Shown piece after piece: positions 1 through 8,141 of a stretch of 64,000 nt of DNA. This DNA is from Flavobacterium ammonificans (GTDB lineage: Bacteria > Bacteroidota > Bacteroidia > Flavobacteriales > Flavobacteriaceae). The notes below the pieces were generated by a model, which was not told the origin of the DNA, did not search any database, and saw nothing but the letters and a program-made list of their open reading frames with translations. The stretch spans positions 1,550,001 through 1,614,000 of the forward strand of contig NZ_AP025185.1 of assembly GCF_020886115.1 (NCBI RefSeq), given 5' to 3'. The translations under genes and the position numbers were made by a program. Within the stretch, counting starts at the first letter, position 1, and every line of letters begins with the position of its first letter.

Positions 1-136
1 TATGATTTCCAATTGGAAATTAATATGGTTAAAGGATAAAAAAATGAGCCCTGTAGCACAAGCTTATCTAACTTATTTACAAGCAGAAAAATTAAGAATT
101 AATGAAAGTGTTTTTTCTTGGATTAATAATTACTAG
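1..136 (+). CDS. C-terminal end of a LysR-type transcriptional regulator (5' truncated)
   Basis: An open frame enters from the left edge, reads from base 2 and stops with TAG at 134-136. The 44 visible residues contain the segment NWKLIWLKDKKMSPVAQAYL followed by a short charged helix and a final tryptophan-containing tail. This resembles the last strand and helix of LysR effector-binding domains. No DNA-binding part is in the window, so the target genes cannot be read. The stop overlaps the stop of the convergent LETM1-related gene by four bases and leaves no room for a terminator between them. The family call is from pattern recognition only, and another regulator with a similar tail is possible. 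Confidence 0.55.
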   Translation, partial: MISNWKLIWLKDKKMSPVAQAYLTYLQAEKLRINESVFSWINNY

Positions 137-1329
137 TCCTCTAAATTTTCATTAAATGACGAAGGAAGCATTGTTGGAATAAATTTAATCAGCAATGGCA
201 ATAGTAAACTTCCTCCTGGTAAAAGAAAAATAGTTAGCGATGGAATAGTTTTACAAATATCAAGAATTTGTTTTTTTATCTTCTTTTTCTCCTTTTCGTC
301 TAAATCTCTTCTGGTTGAAATAGCTAAAAGCATCATTAATTCTTTACTTTGAACAATTTCTTTTACCAATCTAGTTTTGTTTCTAGCAAGTAATGTGAGG
401 ACACTTTGAGTAGTATGCTCGTAAAAATGCTTTACAGGATTAGAATAATTGAAGTATGGGATATTTTTCTTGTGCTTAGAAATGAATTGATTTGTTTTGA
501 GAACACTTTGATCTACAAATTCTTCTGATATTGAGAGTTTTGCAGCTAATTCCTTTAAAAAGAATAACTCATTGGAATCTAATACGCCGTCATTCCACAT
601 CGCCATACCCGCAATATCAATTAAATATTTTTTTTCAAGTTCATCGGTAAAGTACTCTAGTTGAAAACTATCTAGATTTAATTTGGTTGGAGCAGAAAAT
701 TTGCTGTAGCGAATTGATGCTTCAAAAAGTTTGATCAGCAAGTCATCATATTGAGATTTATCTGATTTCACCTTTAATGCCAAAGTCACAATATTCACAA
801 TGGTTTCTTCAATTCTTTTGAGATATTTTTCAGGTATATTGCCGTGAATTAAAAATTGACGAAATCCTAAAACATCAATAAATAAAAGTGCATTTGTGAC
901 TAAGTGAGAGAAATTTTTGATGATACTATTCTCATTAGTTTGCACTCTTTCATCAATGAATTTTTCAAGTGTTAGCGAAGGACTATTTTTCGGAAGTAAT
1001 TTTTTGAATAAGTTAAAACCTTCAGGATGCATTTCGTTGTAATATGATACAGTTTTCTCAATGAATTCAGACCAGTTTAACGTATCATTAGTTAATGAAT
1101 ATACTTCCAAAAGCGAGTTGAATAACGCTACTTTTGAAACTTCTTCTTTAAACCAACCTTGAATTGGAATAGGAGTGTTGGTATGAAGTGCAATGATATG
1201 ACCGTAGATAAAACCCGATGTTTGTAGGGATTCATAAAATGAACTACTATCGGAAACCAATTCCATTTCTGAAATTTTTTGTTCGCTATAAAATTTAGCA
1301 ATCCATCCTGGAACTGAAGGGTTAATCAT
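133..1329 (-). CDS. LETM1-related protein with a TerB-like segment
   Basis: A 398-residue protein without a signal peptide. The last 35 residues contain a hydrophobic stretch (about 363-391, with LLPGGSLLLPLLIKFIPTMLPS) that matches the membrane-associated core of LETM1 proteins. The middle (about 235-275, IAGMAMWNDGVLDSNELFFL) resembles TerB/DjlA-like helical domains, where acidic residues often sit. Flavobacteria carry proteins of this size annotated as LETM1-related and biofilm-associated. The role here is not known. Mitochondrial LETM1 affects K+/H+ exchange, but transferring that function to this protein would be a guess. It is transcribed alone, convergent with the LysR fragment and separated from sodC by a terminator hairpin. 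Confidence 0.7.
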   Translation of the reverse strand: MINPSVPGWIAKFYSEQKISEMELVSDSSSFYESLQTSGFIYGHIIALHTNTPIPIQGWFKEEVSKVALFNSLLEVYSLTNDTLNWSEFIEKTVSYYNEMHPEGFNLFKKLLPKNSPSLTLEKFIDERVQTNENSIIKNFSHLVTNALLFIDVLGFRQFLIHGNIPEKYLKRIEETIVNIVTLALKVKSDKSQYDDLLIKLFEASIRYSKFSAPTKLNLDSFQLEYFTDELEKKYLIDIAGMAMWNDGVLDSNELFFLKELAAKLSISEEFVDQSVLKTNQFISKHKKNIPYFNYSNPVKHFYEHTTQSVLTLLARNKTRLVKEIVQSKELMMLLAISTRRDLDEKEKKKIKKQILDICKTIPSLTIFLLPGGSLLLPLLIKFIPTMLPSSFNENLED

Positions 1330-1391
1330 TAATGCAAATTAAAATACAAAGCTATGTTTTTTTCTTGTTCCAAAGATGAAATAAAAAATAA

Positions 1392-1425
1392 AAAACCGTT
1401 TTGTATTAATTCACAAAACGGTTTT
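1392..1425 (-). terminator. Rho-independent terminator after sodC
   Basis: Inverted repeat with arms AAAACCGTTTTGT (1392-1404) and ACAAAACGGTTTT (1413-1425) around an 8-base loop. On the minus strand it is followed by a T-rich run, and it lies 22 bases after the sodC stop. Confidence 0.85.
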
Positions 1426-1446
1426 ATATACGATTTACAAATGCAC

Positions 1447-1968
1447 CTATTTTATTATAGCTGAGCAAGCTATTCGTGCTCCTGAATTTCCTGTAGGTTG
1501 TGATACAAAATCATCTTTGTCTTTGTGAACAATCAGACTTTTGCCTGTAACATCCTTAGTTGGATCATCACAACCAATACACCACTCATCAGTAGTTAAA
1601 GTTATTGTTCCATTTCCATTTTCATCAGCTGTAAAGTTACCTATATCTCCTTTATGATATTCTCCCTCGGCCCATTTACCATGCTTTTTAAAAGTAGGAT
1701 TCCAATGTCCACCTGCCGAACTACCATCTGCTGCTGAACAATCTGATTTTTCATGAATATGTATTGCATGAACACCTGGCTGTAATCCTGAAAGTTTAGC
1801 TTCAAAAGTAACTTTACCTTTATTTTCAATAAAAGTTGCAGTTCCTGACACATTACTATTGCTTTTAGCTTCAAAATTTAATCGCAATTGTTTGGTGTTT
1901 TTCGACACTGTTTTACAACCAATAATTACAACGATTATTAAGACAATTGAAAAGATTATTTTTTTCAT
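1447..1968 (-). CDS. sodC: Cu/Zn superoxide dismutase, lipoprotein
   Basis: 173 residues. It converts superoxide to oxygen and hydrogen peroxide outside the cytoplasm. The N-terminus is a lipoprotein signal with the lipid-attachment cysteine at about residue 18. All family ligands are visible: copper His70, His72, His88 and His148; zinc His88 (bridging), His96, His105 and Asp108. The disulfide pair is Cys77-Cys168 and the substrate-guiding arginine is Arg165. An extra pair of cysteines (130 and 133, WCIGC) sits in the loop before the last histidine ligand and could form a second disulfide. A terminator follows the gene. An overlapping 77-residue frame inside it is only a shadow. Confidence 0.95.
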   Translation of the reverse strand: MKKIIFSIVLIIVVIIGCKTVSKNTKQLRLNFEAKSNSNVSGTATFIENKGKVTFEAKLSGLQPGVHAIHIHEKSDCSAADGSSAGGHWNPTFKKHGKWAEGEYHKGDIGNFTADENGNGTITLTTDEWCIGCDDPTKDVTGKSLIVHKDKDDFVSQPTGNSGARIACSAIIK

Positions 1969-2032
1969 GATTTTTATTTATTGCATAAAGTTACACATAA
2001 AATGATAATCTAAGATAAATAATTTAAAAATC

Positions 2033-2066
2033 AAAAACCGCTCTGAATTAAATCAAAAGCGGTTTT
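2033..2066 (-). terminator. Terminator of the fad operon
   Basis: Arms AAAAACCGCT (2033-2042) and AGCGGTTTT (2058-2066) with a 15-base loop, lying 40 bases past the fadE stop on the minus strand and upstream of sodC. The loop is long, so this is a little less certain than the other terminators. Confidence 0.7.
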
Positions 2067-2105
2067 CAAAACAAATTAAATTCAAACTAAAAACTATCTT
2101 TATGC

Positions 2106-3896
2106 TTAGTAACAGTAAGTGTTTTCTAAAACTAATTTTGAAGTAATTACTTCTCTTAGCGCTACTACGTTTGGCATATTAGTATATTTAGTAAAACGAC
2201 GTAGCCCCATTAACATCATTCGTTGTTCATCTCCTTCAGCAAAAGATACAATACCTTCTTTTCCTTTTTGAGTTACAATATCAACAGCTTGATATAAGTA
2301 TAATCTAGCCATTGCTATTTGTTCTTGAACATTAGCTTCGCCTTGTTTTTTAGCTAATTTTTCAGTTCTTAAAACTGTACTTTCAGCCATATAAATTTCA
2401 ATTAGCATATCAGCGGCAGCCATCAATAATTGTTGGTGTGCTTCTAAATCAGTTCCAAATTTCTGAATAGCACCACCCGCAACCATTAAGAATGCTTTTT
2501 TCAATTTACCAATCATTTCTTTTTCTTCTGAAAATAATTCATAATAATCTGGTGTGTCAAAAGAAGGAATACCCATTAACTCTTCTTGCACTTTCATTGC
2601 AGGGCCTAATAAATCTACCTGACCTTTCATGGCTTTTTTGATTAGCATACCCACAGCAAGCATTCTGTTGATTTCGTTAGTTCCTTCATAAATACGTGCA
2701 ATACGAGCATCTCTCCAAGCCGATTCCATTGGAGTATCTTCAGAGAATCCCATTCCGCCATATACTTGAATACCTTCATCAGCACAATTTTGTACGTCTT
2801 CTGAAACGGCTACTTTCAAGATAGAACATTCAATAGCAAATTCCTCAACTCCTTTTAATTCTGCTTCTTGGTGTGAAATACCTTCCGCTTCACGAAGTTT
2901 GATTCGAGTTTCAATATCTTGCGCTGCTCGATAAGTTGCACTTTCTCCCGCATAAGTAGAGGTAGCCATTTCAGCTAATTTAGCACGAATAGCACCAAAA
3001 CTTGAAATTGGAGTGTTAAATTGAACTCTTTCATTAGCATAGTTTACTGCATTTGAAACTACTCGGCGTTGTGCATCCAAACATGCAGCCGCTAATTTAA
3101 TACGACCAACATTCAAAGCGTTCATAGCAATTTTAAACCCGTTTCCTCTTTCAGATAACATGTTTTCAACTGGCACTTTCGTTTCGTTAAAGAATACCTG
3201 ACGTGTTGATGAAGCACGAATTCCTAATTTATGTTCTTCTTCTCCAAAAGAAATTCCATTGTCAGCTGTATTTTCTAGGATGAAACCAGTAATGTTTTTA
3301 TCGTCTTCAATTCTTGCAAAAACGATAAAAAGTGAACAAAAACCAGCATTAGAAATCCACATTTTTTGTCCTGTGATTTTGTAATGTGTTCCATCTTCAG
3401 ACAAAACCGCTTTTGTTTTACCTGAATTAGCATCACTTCCTGCTCCTGGTTCAGTTAAACAATAGGCTCCAAACCATTCGCCCGAAGCTAATTTCGGAAC
3501 GTATTTTTGCTTTTGTTCTTCTGTTCCATATAAAGTAATTGGCATAGTACCAATTCCTGTATGCGCACCAAAAGCTGTTGAAAACGAACCCGTTGCTCCC
3601 GAAATATAATCGCAAACTAAACAAGTATCTACAAATCCCATTCCCATTCCGCCATACGATTCAGGAACTGCAATACTTAAGAAACCCATTTCCCCTGCTT
3701 TACGCATGGTTTCTTCGGTTAAAGCATAATCTTTCTTTTCAAAACGATCTTTGAACGGCCAAATTTCTTTGTCTACAAATTCTTTAACCGAATCACGCAT
3801 CATGATTTGCTCCTCAGAAAAATCTTCTGGTGTGAATATATTTTCACATTTAGTTTCTTTTACAAGGAATTGTCCTCCTCTAGTAATATCTTCCAT
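2106..3896 (-). CDS. fadE: Acyl-CoA dehydrogenase (VLCAD-like, with C-terminal extension)
   Basis: 596 residues. It catalyses the first, FAD-dependent step of beta-oxidation, acyl-CoA to trans-2-enoyl-CoA. The flavin/substrate motif YCLTEPGAGSD is at 145-155, and the catalytic base is Glu404 in IYEGTNEI. Ordinary family members end near residue 420. The extra 170 residues form a second helical domain, as in VLCAD and in long acyl-CoA dehydrogenases of Bacteroidota and Bacillus. It is the last gene of a unit with fadA (43 bp upstream) and fadN. The set is equivalent to the Bacillus fadN-fadA-fadE operon, which suggests long-chain substrates. A terminator lies just downstream. Confidence 0.93.
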   Translation of the reverse strand: MEDITRGGQFLVKETKCENIFTPEDFSEEQIMMRDSVKEFVDKEIWPFKDRFEKKDYALTEETMRKAGEMGFLSIAVPESYGGMGMGFVDTCLVCDYISGATGSFSTAFGAHTGIGTMPITLYGTEEQKQKYVPKLASGEWFGAYCLTEPGAGSDANSGKTKAVLSEDGTHYKITGQKMWISNAGFCSLFIVFARIEDDKNITGFILENTADNGISFGEEEHKLGIRASSTRQVFFNETKVPVENMLSERGNGFKIAMNALNVGRIKLAAACLDAQRRVVSNAVNYANERVQFNTPISSFGAIRAKLAEMATSTYAGESATYRAAQDIETRIKLREAEGISHQEAELKGVEEFAIECSILKVAVSEDVQNCADEGIQVYGGMGFSEDTPMESAWRDARIARIYEGTNEINRMLAVGMLIKKAMKGQVDLLGPAMKVQEELMGIPSFDTPDYYELFSEEKEMIGKLKKAFLMVAGGAIQKFGTDLEAHQQLLMAAADMLIEIYMAESTVLRTEKLAKKQGEANVQEQIAMARLYLYQAVDIVTQKGKEGIVSFAEGDEQRMMLMGLRRFTKYTNMPNVVALREVITSKLVLENTYCY

Positions 3897-3939
3897 AATT
3901 TATTTTTTTACTGTTGTTTGATAAATCAATATTGTTTAA

Positions 3940-5121
3940 TTATAAAATTTCGTAGATACCAGCTGAACCTTGACCAGTTCCAACACACATACTTACAATA
4001 CCGTATTTGCTACCTCGATTTTTCATTTCATCAAATAATTGCACCGATAATTTAGCTCCAGTACAACCTAGAGGGTGACCTAAAGCAATAGCGCCACCAT
4101 TCACATTTACGATGTCTGGGTTCAAACCTAATTCGCGAACAACTGCTAATGATTGAGATGCAAAAGCTTCGTTTAGCTCGATTAAGTCAATATCGTTTAA
4201 TGTCAATCCTGCTTGTTTCAACGCTTTCGGGATTGCTTTTACAGGTCCAATACCCATAATTCTTGGTTCTACACCAGCTGAGGCATAATTCACTAATCGT
4301 GCAATTGGAGTAATGCCTAATTCTTTGACCATTTCTTCACTCATTACCAAAACAAAGGCAGCACCATCACTCATTTGAGATGAGTTTCCAGCAGTTACAC
4401 TTCCATCAGCAGAAAAAACAGGTTTTAATTTACCTAAAGCAGAAATGTTGGTGTCGGCTCTTGGCCCTTCATCTTTCGATACGGTATAGGTTTTAGTTTC
4501 TTTTTTACCGTTTTCGTTTATAAATGTTTGTTCTACAGTAATAGGAACTATTTGTTTATCAAATTTACCTTCAGCTTGAGCTTTCAAAGCTTTTTGGTGA
4601 GAGTTGAAAGCAAATTCATCTTGGTCTTCACGAGAAATATTAAATTGTTTTGCAACAGCTTCAGCGGTCAAACCCATTCCCCAATAATAATCTTCATTTC
4701 CTGCCGCAGCGACACCGTAATCAGGAGTAGGTTTGTAACCTCCCATCGGAATAAAAGACATACTTTCGGCACCACCAGCAATGATACAATCAGCCATTCC
4801 ACTTTGAATTTTGGCAGTAGCCATTCCGATAGTTTCTAATCCTGAGGCACAATATCTATTTACAGTTACACCAGGAACATCAGTAACTTTCAATCCCATT
4901 AACGAAATTAATCTACCTACGTTTAATCCTTGTTCTGCTTCCGGCATGGCATTACCTACCATCACGTCGTCAATACGAGTTTTGTCAAAATCAGGCAACT
5001 CATTCATCATAAATTGGATGGTTTCTGCAGCCAATTCATCAGGTCTTTTAAATCTAAACACGCCTTTTGGAGCCTTGCCCACTGCGGTTCTGTATGCTTT
5101 TACAATATATGCTGTTTTCAT
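3940..5121 (-). CDS. fadA: Acetyl-CoA acyltransferase (3-ketoacyl-CoA thiolase)
   Basis: 393 residues, the usual thiolase length. It cleaves 3-ketoacyl-CoA with CoA to acetyl-CoA and a shortened acyl-CoA. The nucleophile is Cys91 in [11 protein letters not shown]. His349 lies in the GHPLGCTGA motif, and Cys379 in CVGTGQG is the second catalytic cysteine. It lies between fadN (53 bp upstream) and fadE (43 bp downstream) on the same strand, so it very probably works in the degradative direction. A biosynthetic acetyl-CoA acetyltransferase would look similar, but the context favours FadA. Several plus-strand frames overlapping this gene are shadows. Confidence 0.95.
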   Translation of the reverse strand: MKTAYIVKAYRTAVGKAPKGVFRFKRPDELAAETIQFMMNELPDFDKTRIDDVMVGNAMPEAEQGLNVGRLISLMGLKVTDVPGVTVNRYCASGLETIGMATAKIQSGMADCIIAGGAESMSFIPMGGYKPTPDYGVAAAGNEDYYWGMGLTAEAVAKQFNISREDQDEFAFNSHQKALKAQAEGKFDKQIVPITVEQTFINENGKKETKTYTVSKDEGPRADTNISALGKLKPVFSADGSVTAGNSSQMSDGAAFVLVMSEEMVKELGITPIARLVNYASAGVEPRIMGIGPVKAIPKALKQAGLTLNDIDLIELNEAFASQSLAVVRELGLNPDIVNVNGGAIALGHPLGCTGAKLSVQLFDEMKNRGSKYGIVSMCVGTGQGSAGIYEIL

Positions 5122-5174
5122 CTTTTATTTTTTTGGTACACAGATAGAATTTCAATCAGTGTGGATTAAGAAAA

Positions 5175-7565
5175 TTAATTACGTAATGGTTTCCCTTTAG
5201 TTAACATAAATTGGATTCTTTCCAATGTTTTTCTCTCAGTACATAAACTTAAGAAAGCCTCACGTTCAATATCCAATAAGTATTGCTCGCTTACCAAGGT
5301 TGGTTCTGATAAATCACCACCAGCCATCACATAAGCTAATTTATTGGCAATTTTTCTATCATGTTCTGAAATGTATTTACCTGCTTGCATTTGATCTGTT
5401 CCTACTAAAAACATTCCTAACGCTTGCTTTCCAAGTACTTTTACGTCTTTTCGTTGCATTGGTTGCGTATAACCTTGTTCCGCCATTTGTAATGCCACTT
5501 GTTTAGCAACAGCTATTTGACGGTCTTTATTAACTACCACAATATCTTTTCCTTTTTGTAAAACACCCATATCAAAGGCTTCATAAGCAGATGTTGCTAC
5601 TTTTGCCATTCCAACGGTTAAGAAATATTCTTGCAATACATTCAATTCAACATCATTTTTGTGGAATAAATCCGAAGCACGCAAGGCCATTTCTTTAGAA
5701 CCACCTCCACCAGGAATAACACCTACTCCGAATTCTACTAAACCAATATAAGTTTCTGCCGCAGCAACTACTCGGTCGGCGTGCATCGTCATTTCACATC
5801 CACCTCCTAATGTCATTCCGTGTGGAGCAACAATTACAGGAGCTGCAGAGTAACGCACACGCATCATAGTATCTTGAAACATTTTAATAGCCATGTTCAA
5901 TTCGTCGTATTCTTGCTCAACTGCCATCATAAAAATCATTCCGATGTTGGCACCAACTGAGAAATTCGCGCCTTGATTTCCAATAACCAAACCGTTATAT
6001 TCTTTTTCAGCTAAGTCAATGGCTTTGTTGATAGCTTGTAGCACATCACCACCAATGGTATTCATTTTAGATTGGAATTCAAGATTCAAAATTCCGTCAC
6101 CCAAATGCTGAATTACAGCACCACTATTACTCCAAACTTTTTTACTTTCTCTTATGTTATCTAAAATAATGAAAGCATCTTGTCCAGGAACTTTTGTTGC
6201 TGATTTTGATGGAATGTTGTAATAATAAGTAGCCCCTTCTTTTACAGTATAAAAACTTGTATTTCCTGACGCAATCATTTCGTTAACCCATGCTGCTGGT
6301 TCATATCCTTCTGACTTCATCAATTCGATTCCTTTTGCAACGCCAATCGCATCCCAAATTTCGAATGGTCCATTTTCCCATCCAAAACCAGCTTTCATAG
6401 CGTCATCAATTTTATAGAAATCATCTGAAATCTCCGGAATTCTATTGGAACAATAGGCGAACATGGCAGCGAAATTTTTTCTGTAAAATTCACCAGCTTT
6501 ATCTTTTCCTTTAACTAAAACTTTGAAACGGTCGATTGGTTTATCAATCGTTTTGGTTAATTCTAAAGTAGCAAAAGAAGCTCTTTTCGAAGCTCTGTAC
6601 TCTAATGTATTTAAGTCTAAAGATAAAATCTCTTTACCTTCTTTTTTGTAAAAACCTTGACCTGTTTTACTTCCTAACCATTTGTTTTCCATCATTTTGG
6701 AAATAAAATCGGGAAGTTGAAATAAGTGGTGAGCTTCGTCGTTTGGACAGTTTTCATAGATACCATTTGCTACATGAACTAATGTATCTAATCCAACCAC
6801 ATCTACTGTTCTAAAAGTTGCTGATTTTGGTCGTCCAATAACAGGGCCAGTTAATTTATCTACTTCTTCAATAGTCAATCCCATTTCTTTTACTAAATGA
6901 AATAGACTTTGGATTCCAAAAATTCCGATTCGGTTTCCAATAAAAGCTGGAGTATCTTTAGCAACAACCGAAGTTTTTCCTAAAAACTTAGAACCATATT
7001 CAGTTAAGAAATCCAATACTTCAGGATTGGTTTTTGGACCAGGAATGATTTCGAATAATTTTAAGTAACGTGCCGGATTAAAAAAGTGCGTTCCACAGAA
7101 ATGTGCTTGAAAATCTTCAGAACGTCCTTCGCTCATAAAATGAATTGGAATTCCAGAAGTGTTAGAGGTTACCAAAGTACCTGGTTTTCTGTACTTGTCA
7201 ATTTGTTCAAAGACTAGTTTTTTAATATCTAAACGTTCAACAACCACTTCAATAATCCAATCATAAGAGGCAATTTTAGACATGTCGTCTGAAGTATTTC
7301 CAGTCGTGATTCGGTTCGCAAATTTTGTATGGTAAATAGGAGAGGGCTTTGATTTTAAAGCATTCGCTAAATGGTCATTTACTATTCGATTACGAACAAC
7401 TTTATTTTCTAAAGTAAATCCCTTTTTTTCTTCAGCTTCTGTTAATGTATTTGGGACAATGTCTAGAAGAAGGACTTCTAATCCAATGTTAGCCAAATGA
7501 CATGCAATCCCAGAACCCATTATTCCAGAACCTACTACTGCTACTTTTTTAATGATTCGTTTCAT
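5175..7565 (-). CDS. fadN: Fused 3-hydroxyacyl-CoA dehydrogenase / enoyl-CoA hydratase
   Basis: 796 residues performing the two middle steps of beta-oxidation. The NAD-binding 3-hydroxyacyl-CoA dehydrogenase comes first (GxGxxG at Gly12-Gly14-Gly17). A second dehydrogenase C-domain follows at about 330-440. The enoyl-CoA hydratase/crotonase domain is last, at about 480-700, with the oxyanion-type segments ANFSVGANIG and HGMTLGGGCEM and the active-site region FGVGVIPGGGG. This order is the reverse of E. coli FadB and matches Bacillus FadN, hence the symbol. The start codon lies 17 bases inside the marR reading frame, so the two genes are probably translationally coupled. Confidence 0.92.
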   Translation of the reverse strand: MKRIIKKVAVVGSGIMGSGIACHLANIGLEVLLLDIVPNTLTEAEEKKGFTLENKVVRNRIVNDHLANALKSKPSPIYHTKFANRITTGNTSDDMSKIASYDWIIEVVVERLDIKKLVFEQIDKYRKPGTLVTSNTSGIPIHFMSEGRSEDFQAHFCGTHFFNPARYLKLFEIIPGPKTNPEVLDFLTEYGSKFLGKTSVVAKDTPAFIGNRIGIFGIQSLFHLVKEMGLTIEEVDKLTGPVIGRPKSATFRTVDVVGLDTLVHVANGIYENCPNDEAHHLFQLPDFISKMMENKWLGSKTGQGFYKKEGKEILSLDLNTLEYRASKRASFATLELTKTIDKPIDRFKVLVKGKDKAGEFYRKNFAAMFAYCSNRIPEISDDFYKIDDAMKAGFGWENGPFEIWDAIGVAKGIELMKSEGYEPAAWVNEMIASGNTSFYTVKEGATYYYNIPSKSATKVPGQDAFIILDNIRESKKVWSNSGAVIQHLGDGILNLEFQSKMNTIGGDVLQAINKAIDLAEKEYNGLVIGNQGANFSVGANIGMIFMMAVEQEYDELNMAIKMFQDTMMRVRYSAAPVIVAPHGMTLGGGCEMTMHADRVVAAAETYIGLVEFGVGVIPGGGGSKEMALRASDLFHKNDVELNVLQEYFLTVGMAKVATSAYEAFDMGVLQKGKDIVVVNKDRQIAVAKQVALQMAEQGYTQPMQRKDVKVLGKQALGMFLVGTDQMQAGKYISEHDRKIANKLAYVMAGGDLSEPTLVSEQYLLDIEREAFLSLCTERKTLERIQFMLTKGKPLRN

Positions 7566-8016
7566 TGTTTATTGTATCCGTTTGATTAAAAATTCTTTTG
7601 TTTTGAATTAACTCATTAATAATTTCTGTAACCTCTTTAAAATGATTTAATTTCTCTTCAGTTACATATTCTTTTATTGCTTCATTAAATTTTAATACAG
7701 TACTTTTAGAAAGCTCTCTTTTTTCTTTTCCAAGTTTAGTAAGGTATATTAAAACGCCTCTTCCATCGCCAGGATTTTTTTTCCGAATTAACAAACCCTT
7801 ATCCTCCATTGATTTTAAAGTTCTTGTTAAGCTCGTGGCCTCCATTCCCATTTTGGGACCAAGAGTGGTTGATGGTGTTCCTTTATCTTTATCTATACTT
7901 AATAATACAAATCCTGTTGCCATTGTTGCTTCATATTTTGAAGCTTCTTCATTATACATTCTAGAAACCGCTTGCCAAGTGGCTCTTAATAAGTAATCAA
8001 TTGTTTTATCTTTCAT
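7549..8016 (-). CDS. MarR-family transcriptional regulator of the fad operon
   Basis: 155 residues with the MarR winged-helix fold: recognition helix around residues 55-75 (LGPKMGMEATSLTRTLKSM) and a basic wing near KKNPGDGRGVLIYLT. It is the first gene of the operon marR-fadN-fadA-fadE and overlaps fadN by 17 bases. By analogy with other local regulators, it probably represses beta-oxidation until an acyl-CoA or fatty acid binds, but the ligand is an inference. A 12-base palindrome and a -7 box lie in its upstream region. Confidence 0.85.
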   Translation of the reverse strand: MKDKTIDYLLRATWQAVSRMYNEEASKYEATMATGFVLLSIDKDKGTPSTTLGPKMGMEATSLTRTLKSMEDKGLLIRKKNPGDGRGVLIYLTKLGKEKRELSKSTVLKFNEAIKEYVTEEKLNHFKEVTEIINELIQNKRIFNQTDTINNETNH

Positions 8017-8034
8017 TTTAAACTATATCGATTT

Positions 8035-8042
8035 CAAATATA
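8035..8042 (-). promoter_or_regulatory. Candidate -7 box of the marR-fadNAE promoter
   Basis: TATATTTG on the minus strand fits the Bacteroidota TAnnTTTG consensus and lies 18 bases before the marR start codon. No clear TTTG -33 element is seen. The palindrome at 8054-8065 occupies that area instead. Confidence 0.6.
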
Positions 8043-8053
8043 AATAAAAATAC

Positions 8054-8065
8054 TATGCGTGCATA
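8054..8065. promoter_or_regulatory. Candidate MarR operator (palindrome)
   Basis: TATGCGTGCATA has arms TATGC/GCATA with a two-base centre, 11 bases upstream of the -7 box. Position and symmetry suit an autoregulatory operator. A lone half-site (TATGC) occurs in the fadD upstream region near 9927, which is too little to claim shared control. Confidence 0.5.
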
Positions 8066-8093
8066 ATAAATTTATTATTTTTTTTCAAAAAAA

Positions 8094-8121
8094 AATCCCC
8101 TGTCGTTTTGAACAGGGGATT
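8094..8121 (-). terminator. Rho-independent terminator after fadD
   Basis: Arms AATCCCCTGT (8094-8103) and ACAGGGGATT (8112-8121) with an 8-base loop, followed on the minus strand by a run of nine T. It lies 20 bases after the fadD stop and separates fadD from the marR-fad operon. Confidence 0.9.
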
Positions 8122-8141
8122 GAATAATAAAAAATAGATTT

